Origin: Oscillospiraceae bacterium | Lineage (GTDB): Bacteria > Bacillota > Clostridia > Oscillospirales > Acutalibacteraceae | Direction: 5' to 3' | DNA: 64,000 nt | NCBI GenBank assembly: GCA_902790325.1 | Contig: CADARP010000001.1 | Location: forward strand, 1 to 64,000 | Part shown: positions 29,137 to 37,489 of the stretch, one piece after another | Numbering within the stretch: the stretch's first letter is position 1 | Layout of the letters: each line of letters starts with the position of its first letter | Notes under the pieces: model-generated | Told to the model about the DNA's origin: nothing | The model's database searches: none | What the model saw: only the letters and a program-made list of their open reading frames with translations | Translations under genes and position numbers: made by a program

Positions 29137-29810
29137 GCCGTCTCCTCCTTCCGGATGCAGCGCACGCCGCCGTTTGTGTCGACAGTCAGCAGGAACACGT
29201 CCCGCAGCTTCACCTGCTGCTGCCGCAACACCGTGCGCAGCTTCTCCTCCGTCATACCGCAGTAGACGAAGTTTTCCGGCTGCGTCTTTCCGTCATACAC
29301 GACGGGGCAGGGCAGAGGTTTTTCTTGCGCCTGCACACCGAGATCCCGCGCGGCGGCAGGTCTGACCTGCGCCGTAAGCTGCAGCGACAGCTTGCCGTCC
29401 GGTTCCAGGATCGCGCACTGCACGTCGGACAGATCGAACACGTCTTTTTCCCGCAGCGCCTCCAGCAGATCGTCGATCGTCAGACGCAGTTTCCGCAGCG
29501 CTTTCTGGTCGGGTACACCGCCGCGGACGACAGGCACTGGATTGCCCTGTACGAGTTTTCGCATGCGGTCGGACCGAAGGCACAGCGACGAGAGCAGGAT
29601 CTCCAGCGCCGTCAGCACAAGGATCGCCGCCACGGAATTGAGCAGCGGAATGTCGGTGTTTCCGAGCGGGATCGACGCGATCTCCGACAGCAGCATCGTC
29701 ACGACCAGTTCCGACGGCTGCAGTTCGCCGATCTGCCGCCTGCCCATCAGACGCATGCACCCCAAAAGCAGAATGTACAACAAGAGCAGCCGGATCAGTG
29801 TCACGGTCAT
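29133..29810 (-). CDS. DUF421 / YetF-family membrane protein
   Basis: A 225-residue protein. Three N-terminal hydrophobic helices (about 4-18, 36-55, 58-78) include the signature LMGRRQIGELQPSELVVTMLLSEIASIP. A cytoplasmic domain contains VRGG and LRKLRLTIDDLLEALREKDVFDLSDVQCAILEPDGKLS, which is diagnostic of the YetF/YcaP family. The role of the family is unclear; some members are linked to sporulation or membrane stress. It is co-translated with the DUF4363 gene. Confidence 0.88.
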   Translation of the reverse strand: MTVTLIRLLLLYILLLGCMRLMGRRQIGELQPSELVVTMLLSEIASIPLGNTDIPLLNSVAAILVLTALEILLSSLCLRSDRMRKLVQGNPVPVVRGGVPDQKALRKLRLTIDDLLEALREKDVFDLSDVQCAILEPDGKLSLQLTAQVRPAAARDLGVQAQEKPLPCPVVYDGKTQPENFVYCGMTEEKLRTVLRQQQVKLRDVFLLTVDTNGGVRCIRKEETA

Positions 29811-29870
29811 TGCGTTCGCCTCCCTTTCGTTTTAGTATGAACGGAATCGGCGGCGGTACGCATCCCGCGC

Positions 29871-29899
29871 TTGACTTTTTTGTTTTGCTGTGGTAATAT
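29871..29899 (+). promoter_or_regulatory. Promoter for the YerC-like regulator gene
   Basis: TTGACT, 17-base spacer, TAATAT, 30 bases upstream of the ATG. Just downstream an AGTAAAA heptamer (29908-29914) matches one arm of the inverted repeat at the his promoter, but no partner arm is seen nearby. Confidence 0.75.
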
Positions 29900-29929
29900 G
29901 TTTCCATAGTAAAAAAACGGGAGGCAATT

Positions 29930-30217
29930 ATGGAAAGCAAGCTCCAGAACCCCGAAACAGACGCGCTGTTTCAGGCTGTTCTTTCTTTGAAGACGATCGA
30001 AGACTGCTATCGTTTTTTTGAGGATATCTGTACGATCAAGGAGATCCGCGACATTTCCCAGCGTTTGGAGGTCGCGCGTCTTTTGAAGGCGGGCGATACC
30101 GTTGCATCGATCGCGCAGCGCACGGGCGCATCGACCACGACCGTTTCGCGCGTCAACCGCTGCCTGCATTACGGCGCCGGCGGCTACGACCTCGTGCTGC
30201 CCGAAGCGCAAAAATAA
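29930..30217 (+). CDS. yerC: YerC/TrpR-like transcriptional regulator, candidate HisR
   Basis: A 95-residue all-helical protein. Residues about 38-77, with ISQRLEVARLLKAGDTVASIAQ and TGASTTTVSRVNRCLHYGAGGY, form the TrpR-type helix-turn-helix and flank of the YerC/YecD family. YerC homologues in Gram-positive bacteria have been proposed as histidine-responsive repressors of his genes (HisR). Consistent with that, a perfect inverted repeat overlaps the promoter of the his operon at 45800-45829. GGGAGG precedes the ATG. It probably shares transcription with nothing else, since tRNA-Leu downstream has its own promoter. Confidence 0.85.
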   Translation: MESKLQNPETDALFQAVLSLKTIEDCYRFFEDICTIKEIRDISQRLEVARLLKAGDTVASIAQRTGASTTTVSRVNRCLHYGAGGYDLVLPEAQK

Positions 30218-30229
30218 TCCGCATTTCTC

Positions 30230-30258
30230 TTGATTTTTTCGGGCGGATAGTGTATAAT
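30230..30258 (+). promoter_or_regulatory. Promoter for tRNA-Leu
   Basis: TTGATT, 17-base spacer, TATAAT, ending 15 bases upstream of the mature tRNA 5' end. Confidence 0.75.
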
Positions 30259-30273
30259 CATTTTCGTTCCGAC

Positions 30274-30360
30274 GCCGGTGTGATGGAATTGGCAGACGTG
30301 CCGGACTCAAAATCCGGTGGTAGCGATACCGTGCGGGTTCGACCCCCGCCACCGGCACCA
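30274..30360 (+). tRNA. tRNA-Leu (CAA)
   Basis: Acceptor GCCGGTG pairs with CACCGGC and is followed by A and encoded CCA. The anticodon stem CCGGA/TCCGG encloses CTCAAAA, giving anticodon CAA. A long variable arm (GGTGGTAGCGATACC) and GGTTCGACCC T-arm identify a class II leucine tRNA reading UUG. Confidence 0.97.
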
Positions 30361-30361
30361 G

Positions 30362-30402
30362 AAAAGCTCCTCTTTTGCCTGAAAACAAAAGAGGAGCTTT
30401 TT
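30362..30402 (+). terminator. Bidirectional intrinsic terminator after tRNA-Leu
   Basis: AAAAGCTCCTCTTTT and AAAAGAGGAGCTTTT are a perfect 15-base inverted repeat around a 10-base loop, ending in T-rich sequence on both strands. It can end the tRNA transcript and the convergent radical SAM operon. Confidence 0.9.
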
Positions 30403-30420
30403 CCGCGAAGTCGGCTCGCT

Positions 30421-32442
30421 TTATCCGATTTTAATATTTTTGGCAAATTGGTTTTTCACTACGCGCGGCAGATACCGATTGCCGTTGCAGCGTACATTTT
30501 CTATTGTCACACCGTTGATGTCGTGCTCTGCGTCGGCGCCGTCGAAGCAGAATACCGGTTCGTCCACCTCCGGGTCTGTGATGATGCTGATGTTTCTGTA
30601 GGTCACATCCCGCACAAGACCCGGTATATTGTCCGGCGACCACATGCCGCAGTACATCCAGATGTGCCCGATATCCTTGTGATTCGGTTCCTTCGGCGGG
30701 TCGTATACCATTTCGTCCGTATCCTGCATGATCGATTTTGTGTCATATTTTGAGTACTCGATGCGAATGTTGTCGTACAGCACGTCATGCACAAACGCTC
30801 TGTCGCCGCAGTGCAGACGCATGGCTCCGTCGGCATTGCGGATGATATCGCAGTTGCGGTATGTGATATTGCGGTATTCGTCGCAGACGGTTTCCGCACC
30901 GACTTCCAATGCGCCGCCCCAGTCACACCAGAGTACGCAGTTTTCGATCAGATAATTCTCGTTGTTCATTTTCTCGTTCGAGCGGTCGCCGTCAGGGAAA
31001 TACAGTCCTTTGATCACCACGGTATCGTCGTAGGTACGCAGAAAACAGTCCGCCACCCGCACGCTGCGGGAATTGACAAAATCGAATCCGTCGGAGTTAT
31101 AGCGCCACATACCGATGACTTTTACGTTTGTGAAACGGATACATTCGCAGTTGATGGGTGTAACGGTCCAAAGAGCGGAATCCCGCAGGATCACGCCGTC
31201 CATCACGATGTTTTTACAGCGCGTGAAGTGTACAAGACCGTCTGCACGTACATCGCAGACGCCGTCGCCCTTGTCATCCCGCGCGATCAGCGAGCCGTCG
31301 AGGATGCCTCTGCCGAAGATGCGGACATTGTTCGCATCGGTGCTTTCGATCTCGCCGTAAACCACCGCGCCGCGGGCAAGATAAACACTTTCTCCCGACT
31401 GCAGAACAATGCGTTTCTCCGGGTGATGCACGCCGGGAGGAAAATAATAAGTCGCGTTTTCGGAATCGGGCACGCCGCGTTCTTCGGGGTCGGCGAATAT
31501 ATGCAGATTCCGGTGTCTGCCGTTGATTTCGACGGAATACTGTCCCGGCTCGCGGATCGTGAAAAAAACCTTTCCGTCGCGGACAAGGGGTTTCACGCCT
31601 TTGGAGAGCGGACGGATCGTCACGTCTTCCGGCTTTTCAAAGAGGTTCACGCAGAAATCTGCGCTCGTTTTCAGTTCAAGCGACAGAAACGGCGCAAACT
31701 CGGTCTGTTCCGTCGGACGCTGGTGTCCGGGCCAGACGCGGTTGAAGGGGATCGCCGATACCCTCGCGGCATAACAGTCCACGGATACGCCGTCCACGCG
31801 CACGTCGATGCCGTCATAGACCGGTTCTCCCGCCGGAACGGCGGAAACAACGGGGCGTTCAAAGAGAAGATCTTCCTTTGCCGCGGCGAAGATCGTTTCG
31901 GCGATGCGCTGCATCCCTTTATCGGAAGGATGAGACGCCACACCTGCATGCGTATACGCACCGACGGCTTGCCATTGCGTACCCTGCAGATGCGCAAGAC
32001 TGACGTATTTTACGCCCGTTTCTTCCGCGGCAGCCATCATCTGGCGTTCCGCCTCGTCTTTTCTCCAGAAAGAACCGACGGCGTAGATCTTTGCTCCGGT
32101 GTTTTCAAGGAAATACGCGAGCAAGCTGCGGTATGCTTTGCCAAATGGCTCCGCTTTTTCACACGGCACATTTTCACCGATCCGGATCACGATCAGATCC
32201 GGCGTGAATTTCACATATTTTTCAAAGCTGTCCACGCAGAAGCGCTCCGGCTCCCGTTCGACAAAGGCAATGTTTTCCGCTTTGTATGCAACAAATTTGC
32301 CGGTTTGGGAGATCAGACGGTTCAGGACATGAACGTAATCGTTTTCCGGCGCGGATGCAGCCATACCCCACTCGCCGTGCCAGCCAATCTCCGGCGCGGG
32401 CGCGTGCAGCGTGATGCTGTTGCCGAGATACAGAATATTCAC
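30421..32442 (-). CDS. SGNH hydrolase fused to GH28-like parallel beta-helix glycosidase
   Basis: A 673-residue protein starting at GTG (GGGGTGATTTT upstream). Residues about 1-190 form an SGNH/GDSL-type domain: block I LYLGNSITLH, block III VIRIGENV, and C-terminal SHPSDKGM supplying the His. A linker beta-domain follows, then from about 330 a right-handed beta-helix with repeated N-I-x-I-x-N-x patterns. GH28-like catalytic features are NSDGFDFVNS and YDDTVVIKG. No signal peptide is present, so it is probably cytoplasmic. A protein joining an esterase with a polysaccharide hydrolase could deacetylate and cleave the same pectin-like oligosaccharide (inference). It follows a radical SAM gene by 26 bases. 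Confidence 0.8.
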   Translation of the reverse strand: MNILYLGNSITLHAPAPEIGWHGEWGMAASAPENDYVHVLNRLISQTGKFVAYKAENIAFVEREPERFCVDSFEKYVKFTPDLIVIRIGENVPCEKAEPFGKAYRSLLAYFLENTGAKIYAVGSFWRKDEAERQMMAAAEETGVKYVSLAHLQGTQWQAVGAYTHAGVASHPSDKGMQRIAETIFAAAKEDLLFERPVVSAVPAGEPVYDGIDVRVDGVSVDCYAARVSAIPFNRVWPGHQRPTEQTEFAPFLSLELKTSADFCVNLFEKPEDVTIRPLSKGVKPLVRDGKVFFTIREPGQYSVEINGRHRNLHIFADPEERGVPDSENATYYFPPGVHHPEKRIVLQSGESVYLARGAVVYGEIESTDANNVRIFGRGILDGSLIARDDKGDGVCDVRADGLVHFTRCKNIVMDGVILRDSALWTVTPINCECIRFTNVKVIGMWRYNSDGFDFVNSRSVRVADCFLRTYDDTVVIKGLYFPDGDRSNEKMNNENYLIENCVLWCDWGGALEVGAETVCDEYRNITYRNCDIIRNADGAMRLHCGDRAFVHDVLYDNIRIEYSKYDTKSIMQDTDEMVYDPPKEPNHKDIGHIWMYCGMWSPDNIPGLVRDVTYRNISIITDPEVDEPVFCFDGADAEHDINGVTIENVRCNGNRYLPRVVKNQFAKNIKIG

Positions 32443-32468
32443 AAAATCACCCCGATCCGATTATGAAC

Positions 32469-33965
32469 TCAAAGATACTCTTTTTGGTCTGTTCGGTTCA
32501 TCCTATACTTTTTCCTGATCGCAGGATAGAAGTGCGAATACCAGAAGATCGGGACGAATTCCTTTGCCGCGATCCAGACGCCCCGGAAGAACCCCTTGAT
32601 CCCGTGCCTTGTGAGGCTGGCGAATGTTTCCTTGATGGCGTTTGCGGCGATCTCGAACTTCTTTGACTCCCGGTTGACGCTCTTTTTCGTAAACCCTTTC
32701 CACATGAAGCACGAGCGGATCACGCGCAGATCGCGCAGCGGGATCGTATTGCACCGGTAGCCGGAGTGTTCGCCGATCAGCACGAGCTTGTTGTGCATCA
32801 GATCGAACTTGGGCGCGTACTGTTTGCTGCGTACAAGCGCATCGTACATTTCCGAATTCGGCACAGGCGTAAAGATATTGCACACGTTGACGCCGGACGG
32901 GATGCCGTTGATGAGATCGATCGTATTCTGGAGCTGCTCGGGCCGTTCGTCGGGGTAGCCGATGATAAAGGACAGGATCGATACGATGCCGGTATCGTGA
33001 CAGATATTGACCTCGCGGCGGATCTGATCGACGGTGATGTGCTTGCGGATCGTTTTGAGCATCTCCGGGTCTCCGCTTTCGGTGCCGAACATGATCCATC
33101 TGCAGCCGCTGTCGTAGAGCATGCGATAGTCCTCTTCGCTGCAGATGCCGAACCGCAGCTCGCATCCCCAGTAGATGTCGATCTTTTCCTCCCGCAGGCG
33201 CCGACAGAATTCCTGCATCATCTCGCGGCGGACATACCAGCACTCGTCGCTGAAGTATACGCCGTCGATGTGATACTGCGTATACAGATATTTGATCTCG
33301 CGGATCACGTAGTCGATCGGCCGCACACGGTATTTGTGGCAGTGGTAGGTCGGGTTGGAGCAGAACGCGCAGTTGCCCGGACATCCCTTCGACGCGTACA
33401 CATACATCATGCGCTTGCAGAAAAGATACGGGTGGATATAGTTCTCCGTGTCGCACAGCGAAAAGTCCAGCACGGGCAGATCGCGCAGATCGGCAAGCGG
33501 CTGCGCTTCGGTCAGCATTGGTTCGCCGTTTTCCAGATAGGCGATCCCCCTGACGTCGCGGACGGGTGTGCCGTTTTCGAGCGCTTCGAGCAGATGCAGC
33601 GTGTTGAATTCGCCCTCGCCCATGGTGATATAGTCCGTCATGCCTGCGAGCAGCAGCTCTTTATAATAATCCGCCGAAAAGAATCCGCCCCAGATGACCG
33701 GTATGCCGCGTTCTTTGCACAGCAGAGAGAGCCTGTGTGCGTCCTTGGCGACGCGCACACTGATGACCGAGACGCAGACCGCGTCCGGCGCAAAGTCGTC
33801 CAGGTGTTCCTTTACGGATTTTTTATCGAAGGATTGATCGGTGAGGCGAACGGTATGGCCGTGCTGTTTGATGAAGGTTGCAATGGAGATCGTGCCGAGC
33901 GGCGTCCACGGCGCTTTGTAGTTAAATTGTGCACGGGGTACAACGAACAACACTTTCATGCGCAT
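32469..33965 (-). CDS. Radical SAM protein with N-terminal B12-binding-like domain
   Basis: A 498-residue protein; the start MRMKVLF was chosen because AAAGG lies six bases upstream. Residues about 1-140 are a Rossmann-type B12-binding-like domain, without the D-x-H-x-x-G cobalamin ligand motif. The radical SAM core starts near 185 with SKGCPGNCAFCSNP (C-x3-C-x2-C variant typical of this group), followed by GVYFSDE, MFGTESGD and SFIIGYPDE. These features match the B12-binding radical SAM family acting in methylation or ring chemistry of natural products or lipids. The C-terminal ~100 residues are basic. Substrate is unknown. It shares a 64-base divergent gap with thpR. Confidence 0.85.
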   Translation of the reverse strand: MRMKVLFVVPRAQFNYKAPWTPLGTISIATFIKQHGHTVRLTDQSFDKKSVKEHLDDFAPDAVCVSVISVRVAKDAHRLSLLCKERGIPVIWGGFFSADYYKELLLAGMTDYITMGEGEFNTLHLLEALENGTPVRDVRGIAYLENGEPMLTEAQPLADLRDLPVLDFSLCDTENYIHPYLFCKRMMYVYASKGCPGNCAFCSNPTYHCHKYRVRPIDYVIREIKYLYTQYHIDGVYFSDECWYVRREMMQEFCRRLREEKIDIYWGCELRFGICSEEDYRMLYDSGCRWIMFGTESGDPEMLKTIRKHITVDQIRREVNICHDTGIVSILSFIIGYPDERPEQLQNTIDLINGIPSGVNVCNIFTPVPNSEMYDALVRSKQYAPKFDLMHNKLVLIGEHSGYRCNTIPLRDLRVIRSCFMWKGFTKKSVNRESKKFEIAANAIKETFASLTRHGIKGFFRGVWIAAKEFVPIFWYSHFYPAIRKKYRMNRTDQKEYL

Positions 33966-34029
33966 TACAAACCTTTCTGCGAAAACGCCGCGCACGGCGC
34001 ATTCGCGGATTCAGAAAAGAGGATGCTTT

Positions 34030-34548
34030 ATGCGACTGTTTATTGCGATTCCTTTTGAGCCGCCGATGCTGGACGCACTGACGCAGGTGCAGGCGTCGCT
34101 CAAGGCGGGCGGCGTTCGCGGCGGATTTACCGCGCGGCAGAATCTGCACATGACGCTTGCCTTTTTGGGAGAAGTGCGCGATCCGCGTCCGGTGATCGGC
34201 GCGCTTGACCGCGTGCCGCTGCAGCAGGGCGCGATGACGTTTGAAAAAACGGAGATGTTCCGGGATATATTGGTCTGTGCCTTTCGCGTCGAGCCGCAGG
34301 TGCGTCAGTACGTGCGGGATCTGCGCGCGGAACTGGACAATGCCGGTATCGGCTTTGACCGCAAGCCTTTTCGCCCGCATGTGACGCTGGTACGCCGCGC
34401 GGCGCTTGCGGAGAACGGGGCGGATGCTGTTTCGCAAGCCGCCGAACCCCTGCGCGCGGTCGAGGCGTCCGTTCGGCGCGTGTGCCTGATGCGCACCGAT
34501 TTCGCGGACGGCCGGCCGCGGTACTCGTGCATACACGAAGTGCGCTGA
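34030..34548 (+). CDS. thpR: RNA 2',3'-cyclic phosphodiesterase
   Basis: A 172-residue 2H phosphoesterase. The start MRLFIAIPFEP (AGAGGA upstream) replaces a longer reading that runs into the divergent gene. Both catalytic H-x-T/S motifs are present, HMTLAFLG near residue 38 and HVTLVRR near 117. The family opens RNA 2',3'-cyclic phosphates and was formerly called 2'-5' RNA ligase. Confidence 0.93.
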   Translation: MRLFIAIPFEPPMLDALTQVQASLKAGGVRGGFTARQNLHMTLAFLGEVRDPRPVIGALDRVPLQQGAMTFEKTEMFRDILVCAFRVEPQVRQYVRDLRAELDNAGIGFDRKPFRPHVTLVRRAALAENGADAVSQAAEPLRAVEASVRRVCLMRTDFADGRPRYSCIHEVR

Positions 34549-34656
34549 TCCGGCGCCGTGCCGCGTGTACGGCGAACCGGCGTTCAGGGAACAATAAAAC
34601 GGTTCGTGTACCGGATGCCGCCCTTTCCGCAAACAGGACGTCGGCGCATCCGCTTT

Positions 34657-34688
34657 CCCGTCATTTTGTATGACGGGTCTTTTTTTAT
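34657..34688 (+). terminator. Intrinsic terminator between thpR and esterase genes
   Basis: CCCGTCA, loop TTTTGTA, TGACGGG followed by TCTTTTTTT. It lies at the convergent junction of thpR and the esterase operon. Confidence 0.85.
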
Positions 34689-35572
34689 AACTGCTCGCAA
34701 AAGAATGCGGTCATCTCGTCCATGACCATCCGGCTCTCCGTGCGCCGGGGATCAAGCACCGCGAACCCGTGTACGAGCGGGTTTTCCGCGTCCGTCCCGC
34801 AGAAGCGAAAACGGTTTTCGACGTTGCGTCGGTTGAGCACATGGTGCAGGTCGGCGCTCTGCGTGCGGAAAAAGTCGTCTTCGGACGACACGAGGTATAC
34901 GGGCGGAAGATGCATTTCGGGACGCAGCACGTCCGCGATCGAACTGCAGTAGCGATACGGTGAGTCGGTATACGCTTCACCGAACAGCTTGCGGCGCAGC
35001 GCACGTTCCGGCGGCAGGACGCTGTCCGTCACGAAACGCAGATCCGTAACCGGCGAAACAAATCCGAAGGCTTTTGCCGTGAACGGCGCTTCGGGCGCGT
35101 TATACAGAAGCCGCAGCGTGCGGTTGTGTCCGACGATATAGGCGAGCAGCGCCAGGTGTGCGCCCGCTGAATCGCCGGTCAGGAAGACCGTATTCGGGTC
35201 CAGACCGTATACGGACGCGTTGGAGCGCACCCAATGCATGGCCGCGATCAGATCGCGCACCTGACCGGGCAGTCCGGCGTTTTCGGCCGGTGTGTAGTCG
35301 ACCGTCAGCACGGCGAAGCCCGCGGCGGCAAGTCCGGCGCAGAATCCGCGCGTGTAGACGCGGCTGCCGTGTGTCCATGCGCCGCCGTGAATATGCAGGA
35401 TCACCGGGCGTTTCGGCTTTTTGCTGCGCGGCAGGAGCAGATCCGCCATGCGCACGTGTCCGCCGTCGCCGATGTACGGCAGGTCATACAGACCGCGCGC
35501 GCCGAAAACGGACGGAGATACCGGCGCTGGGCTCTCCCGGACATATTCTGAAAACTGTGAAAAGACCGACAT
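34685..35572 (-). CDS. HSL-family alpha/beta hydrolase (acetyl-esterase type)
   Basis: A 295-residue esterase. The start MSVFSQF is set by GGGAGG. The oxyanion motif is HIHGGAWTHG (near residue 74), the nucleophile elbow is TGDSAGAHLAL, the acid lies in SSEDDFF and the His in NPLVHGFAVL, a complete hormone-sensitive-lipase-type triad. No signal peptide is seen. It probably removes acetyl or short acyl groups from sugars or similar molecules. It is last in a four-gene minus-strand operon. Confidence 0.88.
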   Translation of the reverse strand: MSVFSQFSEYVRESPAPVSPSVFGARGLYDLPYIGDGGHVRMADLLLPRSKKPKRPVILHIHGGAWTHGSRVYTRGFCAGLAAAGFAVLTVDYTPAENAGLPGQVRDLIAAMHWVRSNASVYGLDPNTVFLTGDSAGAHLALLAYIVGHNRTLRLLYNAPEAPFTAKAFGFVSPVTDLRFVTDSVLPPERALRRKLFGEAYTDSPYRYCSSIADVLRPEMHLPPVYLVSSEDDFFRTQSADLHHVLNRRNVENRFRFCGTDAENPLVHGFAVLDPRRTESRMVMDEMTAFFCEQL

Positions 35573-35591
35573 GGCGGGTTTTCCTCCCTGA

Positions 35592-36131
35592 TCAGATGTC
35601 GATGAATGCCGGGACGTGCCCGACATAGGGCAAAAAGACTTGCAGCAGCGCGTCTGTCACCAGTTTCATGTAGCCTGTGGTCGTCGTGTCGCTGCAGCCG
35701 AACCACGGCGCGATGAGCGCCTGGCGGTCGATCACGAGCTGTACCCGATTCTCCGGATCGTGCAGCAGACTCAGAACGGACGCCGAGCCGACCTTTGTGC
35801 CGAGCATGGATTCGAGCTGCTCGGGTGAGGCAAAGGAAACGCGCGAGATCTCCATGGCACGGCTGAAATTCTTTGTGGAGAACGGCTTGTCGGACGTCGT
35901 GACAAGCAGATAGAAGTTCGTCTGCTGGCGGTTGCAAAGCAGAAGCGTTTTGACGACCGGTGTGTTCAGCTTATCCGCGATGGCAACGCAGTCGTCCATC
36001 GTGATGGCTTCGTCCGTATCGACGCGGTAATAGGGGATAGACAGCTTTTCCAGCGTCTCGTAGACCTGCCGGTGCAGATCGTTGCGGTATTCGGCGGGCG
36101 CCGAATCGTATGGTTCGCTTACATGGATCAT
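35592..36131 (-). CDS. YbaK/ProX-type prolyl-tRNA deacylase-like protein
   Basis: A 179-residue protein of the YbaK/EbsC editing fold. Typical segments are KTLLLCNRQQTNFYLLVTTSDKPFSTK and GTKVGSASVLSLLHDPENRVQLVID, where the conserved K-x-L-x and G-x-x-S-P/A regions of ProXp enzymes occur. Family members hydrolyse mischarged Ala- or Cys-tRNA-Pro in trans. The stop lies 19 bases before the esterase gene and its ATG overlaps the upstream ADP-ribosylglycohydrolase stop. Confidence 0.88.
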   Translation of the reverse strand: MIHVSEPYDSAPAEYRNDLHRQVYETLEKLSIPYYRVDTDEAITMDDCVAIADKLNTPVVKTLLLCNRQQTNFYLLVTTSDKPFSTKNFSRAMEISRVSFASPEQLESMLGTKVGSASVLSLLHDPENRVQLVIDRQALIAPWFGCSDTTTTGYMKLVTDALLQVFLPYVGHVPAFIDI

Positions 36132-37489
36132 GATTTGACTTCCTTTATATGTCTGATGGTATTCTGCACGAGTGATTCGATCTCAACCGTGCCCGAATCG
36201 CGGAGCTCTGTGGACAGTCTGCCGTGCAGCGGCGCTGTCCAGACCGGATCGATCGCGTCGATCCCGCGCGCCATGCCGAGCACGGAGCCGACCGTGGCGC
36301 CGTTGCAGTCCGTGTCGAACGCGGCCTGTACAGCCATGCAGACCGACTTGCCGAAATCGCCGTCCCCATACAGCAGCGCGGCGGCAACGATCATCGCGTT
36401 CGGAATGGTGTGGCACCAGCCGTAACCGGTATGCTCGTCGTAGAGCGTATGGATGCGCCGCACGCAGTCATCGGCGGAAACGCCGTCGCAGCGCCCGTGC
36501 AGCACTTCCGTAATGCGCGCATACAGGCGGGAGGTCGCGGGGATCTGCGCGAGTGCGCACCGCAGGATCTGCGGTATATCGTCGGTCACGGCTGCGGCGG
36601 CAAGCATGGCGCTGACGAACATTTCGCCGTAAATGCCGTTTTTGACGTGGGAGACGCGTGCGTCGCGGAAAGCGTATTCCGCCGCTTTTTGCGGATCGCC
36701 CGGACAGATGCAGCCGAAATAATCTCCGCGGATCTGTGCGCCGATCCACTCGCGGAAAGGATTCTTATACGTCGCGGAGTACGGCGGCAGGAGACCGGCC
36801 GTGCGGTTGCGGTACGCGACCTGCTCCGCCGTGAAATAGGCGCAGGCGGGCTGCATGCGTATCCAGCACTCGAGTACGTCCTCGCTCTTGAAATCCCGTC
36901 CGTACCGCTCGATCAGATGCTGCGCAAGCACGGTGTAATTTGTGTCGTCGTCCGCGGGTGCGCATGCAATCGTATCGGCAAACGGTTTGCCGCAAAAGGA
37001 AAACCGAAACGCGCCGCAGACTTCGTCCGTCACATCGGCACAGAGCGGATATCGGTGCATCGGGTAATTGTTTGTCATTTTTAAAAAGGGGATCAGCTCG
37101 TCCGATCGGATGCCCTCGAGCGGTTTCCCCAAAAGACACCCGCAGATGCGCCCGTACCAGGCGCCGCGGATCTTCCTCAGCAGGTCGTCGTCCGACGGAA
37201 ACTGCGGTGCGCGCAGGCTGAAGGGTTCGCGCAAGGCGCGGATCTCTTCAAGCGTCGACGGTTCATGATACGCGAAGCCCTCGACGGCCGCCGCCGTCTG
37301 CGTCCACTGAAACAGCGCGTCGGCGACGCGGCTTTTGAGACTGCCGCGTTCGAGCGCGGCGGCAGCTTGAAAAAGCGGTGCGACAGGCCGGACGTCCAAC
37401 CCTTCTTCGGTGCACTGCGTAAGCTCCGTGAGCAGTTCGTCCGCGTAAAGATCGTGATCTGCGCTCCATGCGCTGTTCGGGATCGTCAT
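36128..37489 (-). CDS. ADP-ribosylglycohydrolase family protein
   Basis: A 453-residue protein with the start MTIPNSAW chosen because GGAAAGGGAACC lies upstream and the stop of the preceding gene overlaps. After an ~90-residue N-terminal region the core has RGAWYGRICGCLLGKPLEG, the metal-binding DDDTNYTVLAQH, and near the C-terminus FDTDCNGATVGSVLGMA, all hallmarks of the DraG/ARH fold. Such enzymes remove ADP-ribose from proteins, RNA or small molecules; in Clostridia many family members are uncharacterised. Overlaps by four bases at both ends show tight translational coupling. Confidence 0.85.
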   Translation of the reverse strand: MTIPNSAWSADHDLYADELLTELTQCTEEGLDVRPVAPLFQAAAALERGSLKSRVADALFQWTQTAAAVEGFAYHEPSTLEEIRALREPFSLRAPQFPSDDDLLRKIRGAWYGRICGCLLGKPLEGIRSDELIPFLKMTNNYPMHRYPLCADVTDEVCGAFRFSFCGKPFADTIACAPADDDTNYTVLAQHLIERYGRDFKSEDVLECWIRMQPACAYFTAEQVAYRNRTAGLLPPYSATYKNPFREWIGAQIRGDYFGCICPGDPQKAAEYAFRDARVSHVKNGIYGEMFVSAMLAAAAVTDDIPQILRCALAQIPATSRLYARITEVLHGRCDGVSADDCVRRIHTLYDEHTGYGWCHTIPNAMIVAAALLYGDGDFGKSVCMAVQAAFDTDCNGATVGSVLGMARGIDAIDPVWTAPLHGRLSTELRDSGTVEIESLVQNTIRHIKEVKS

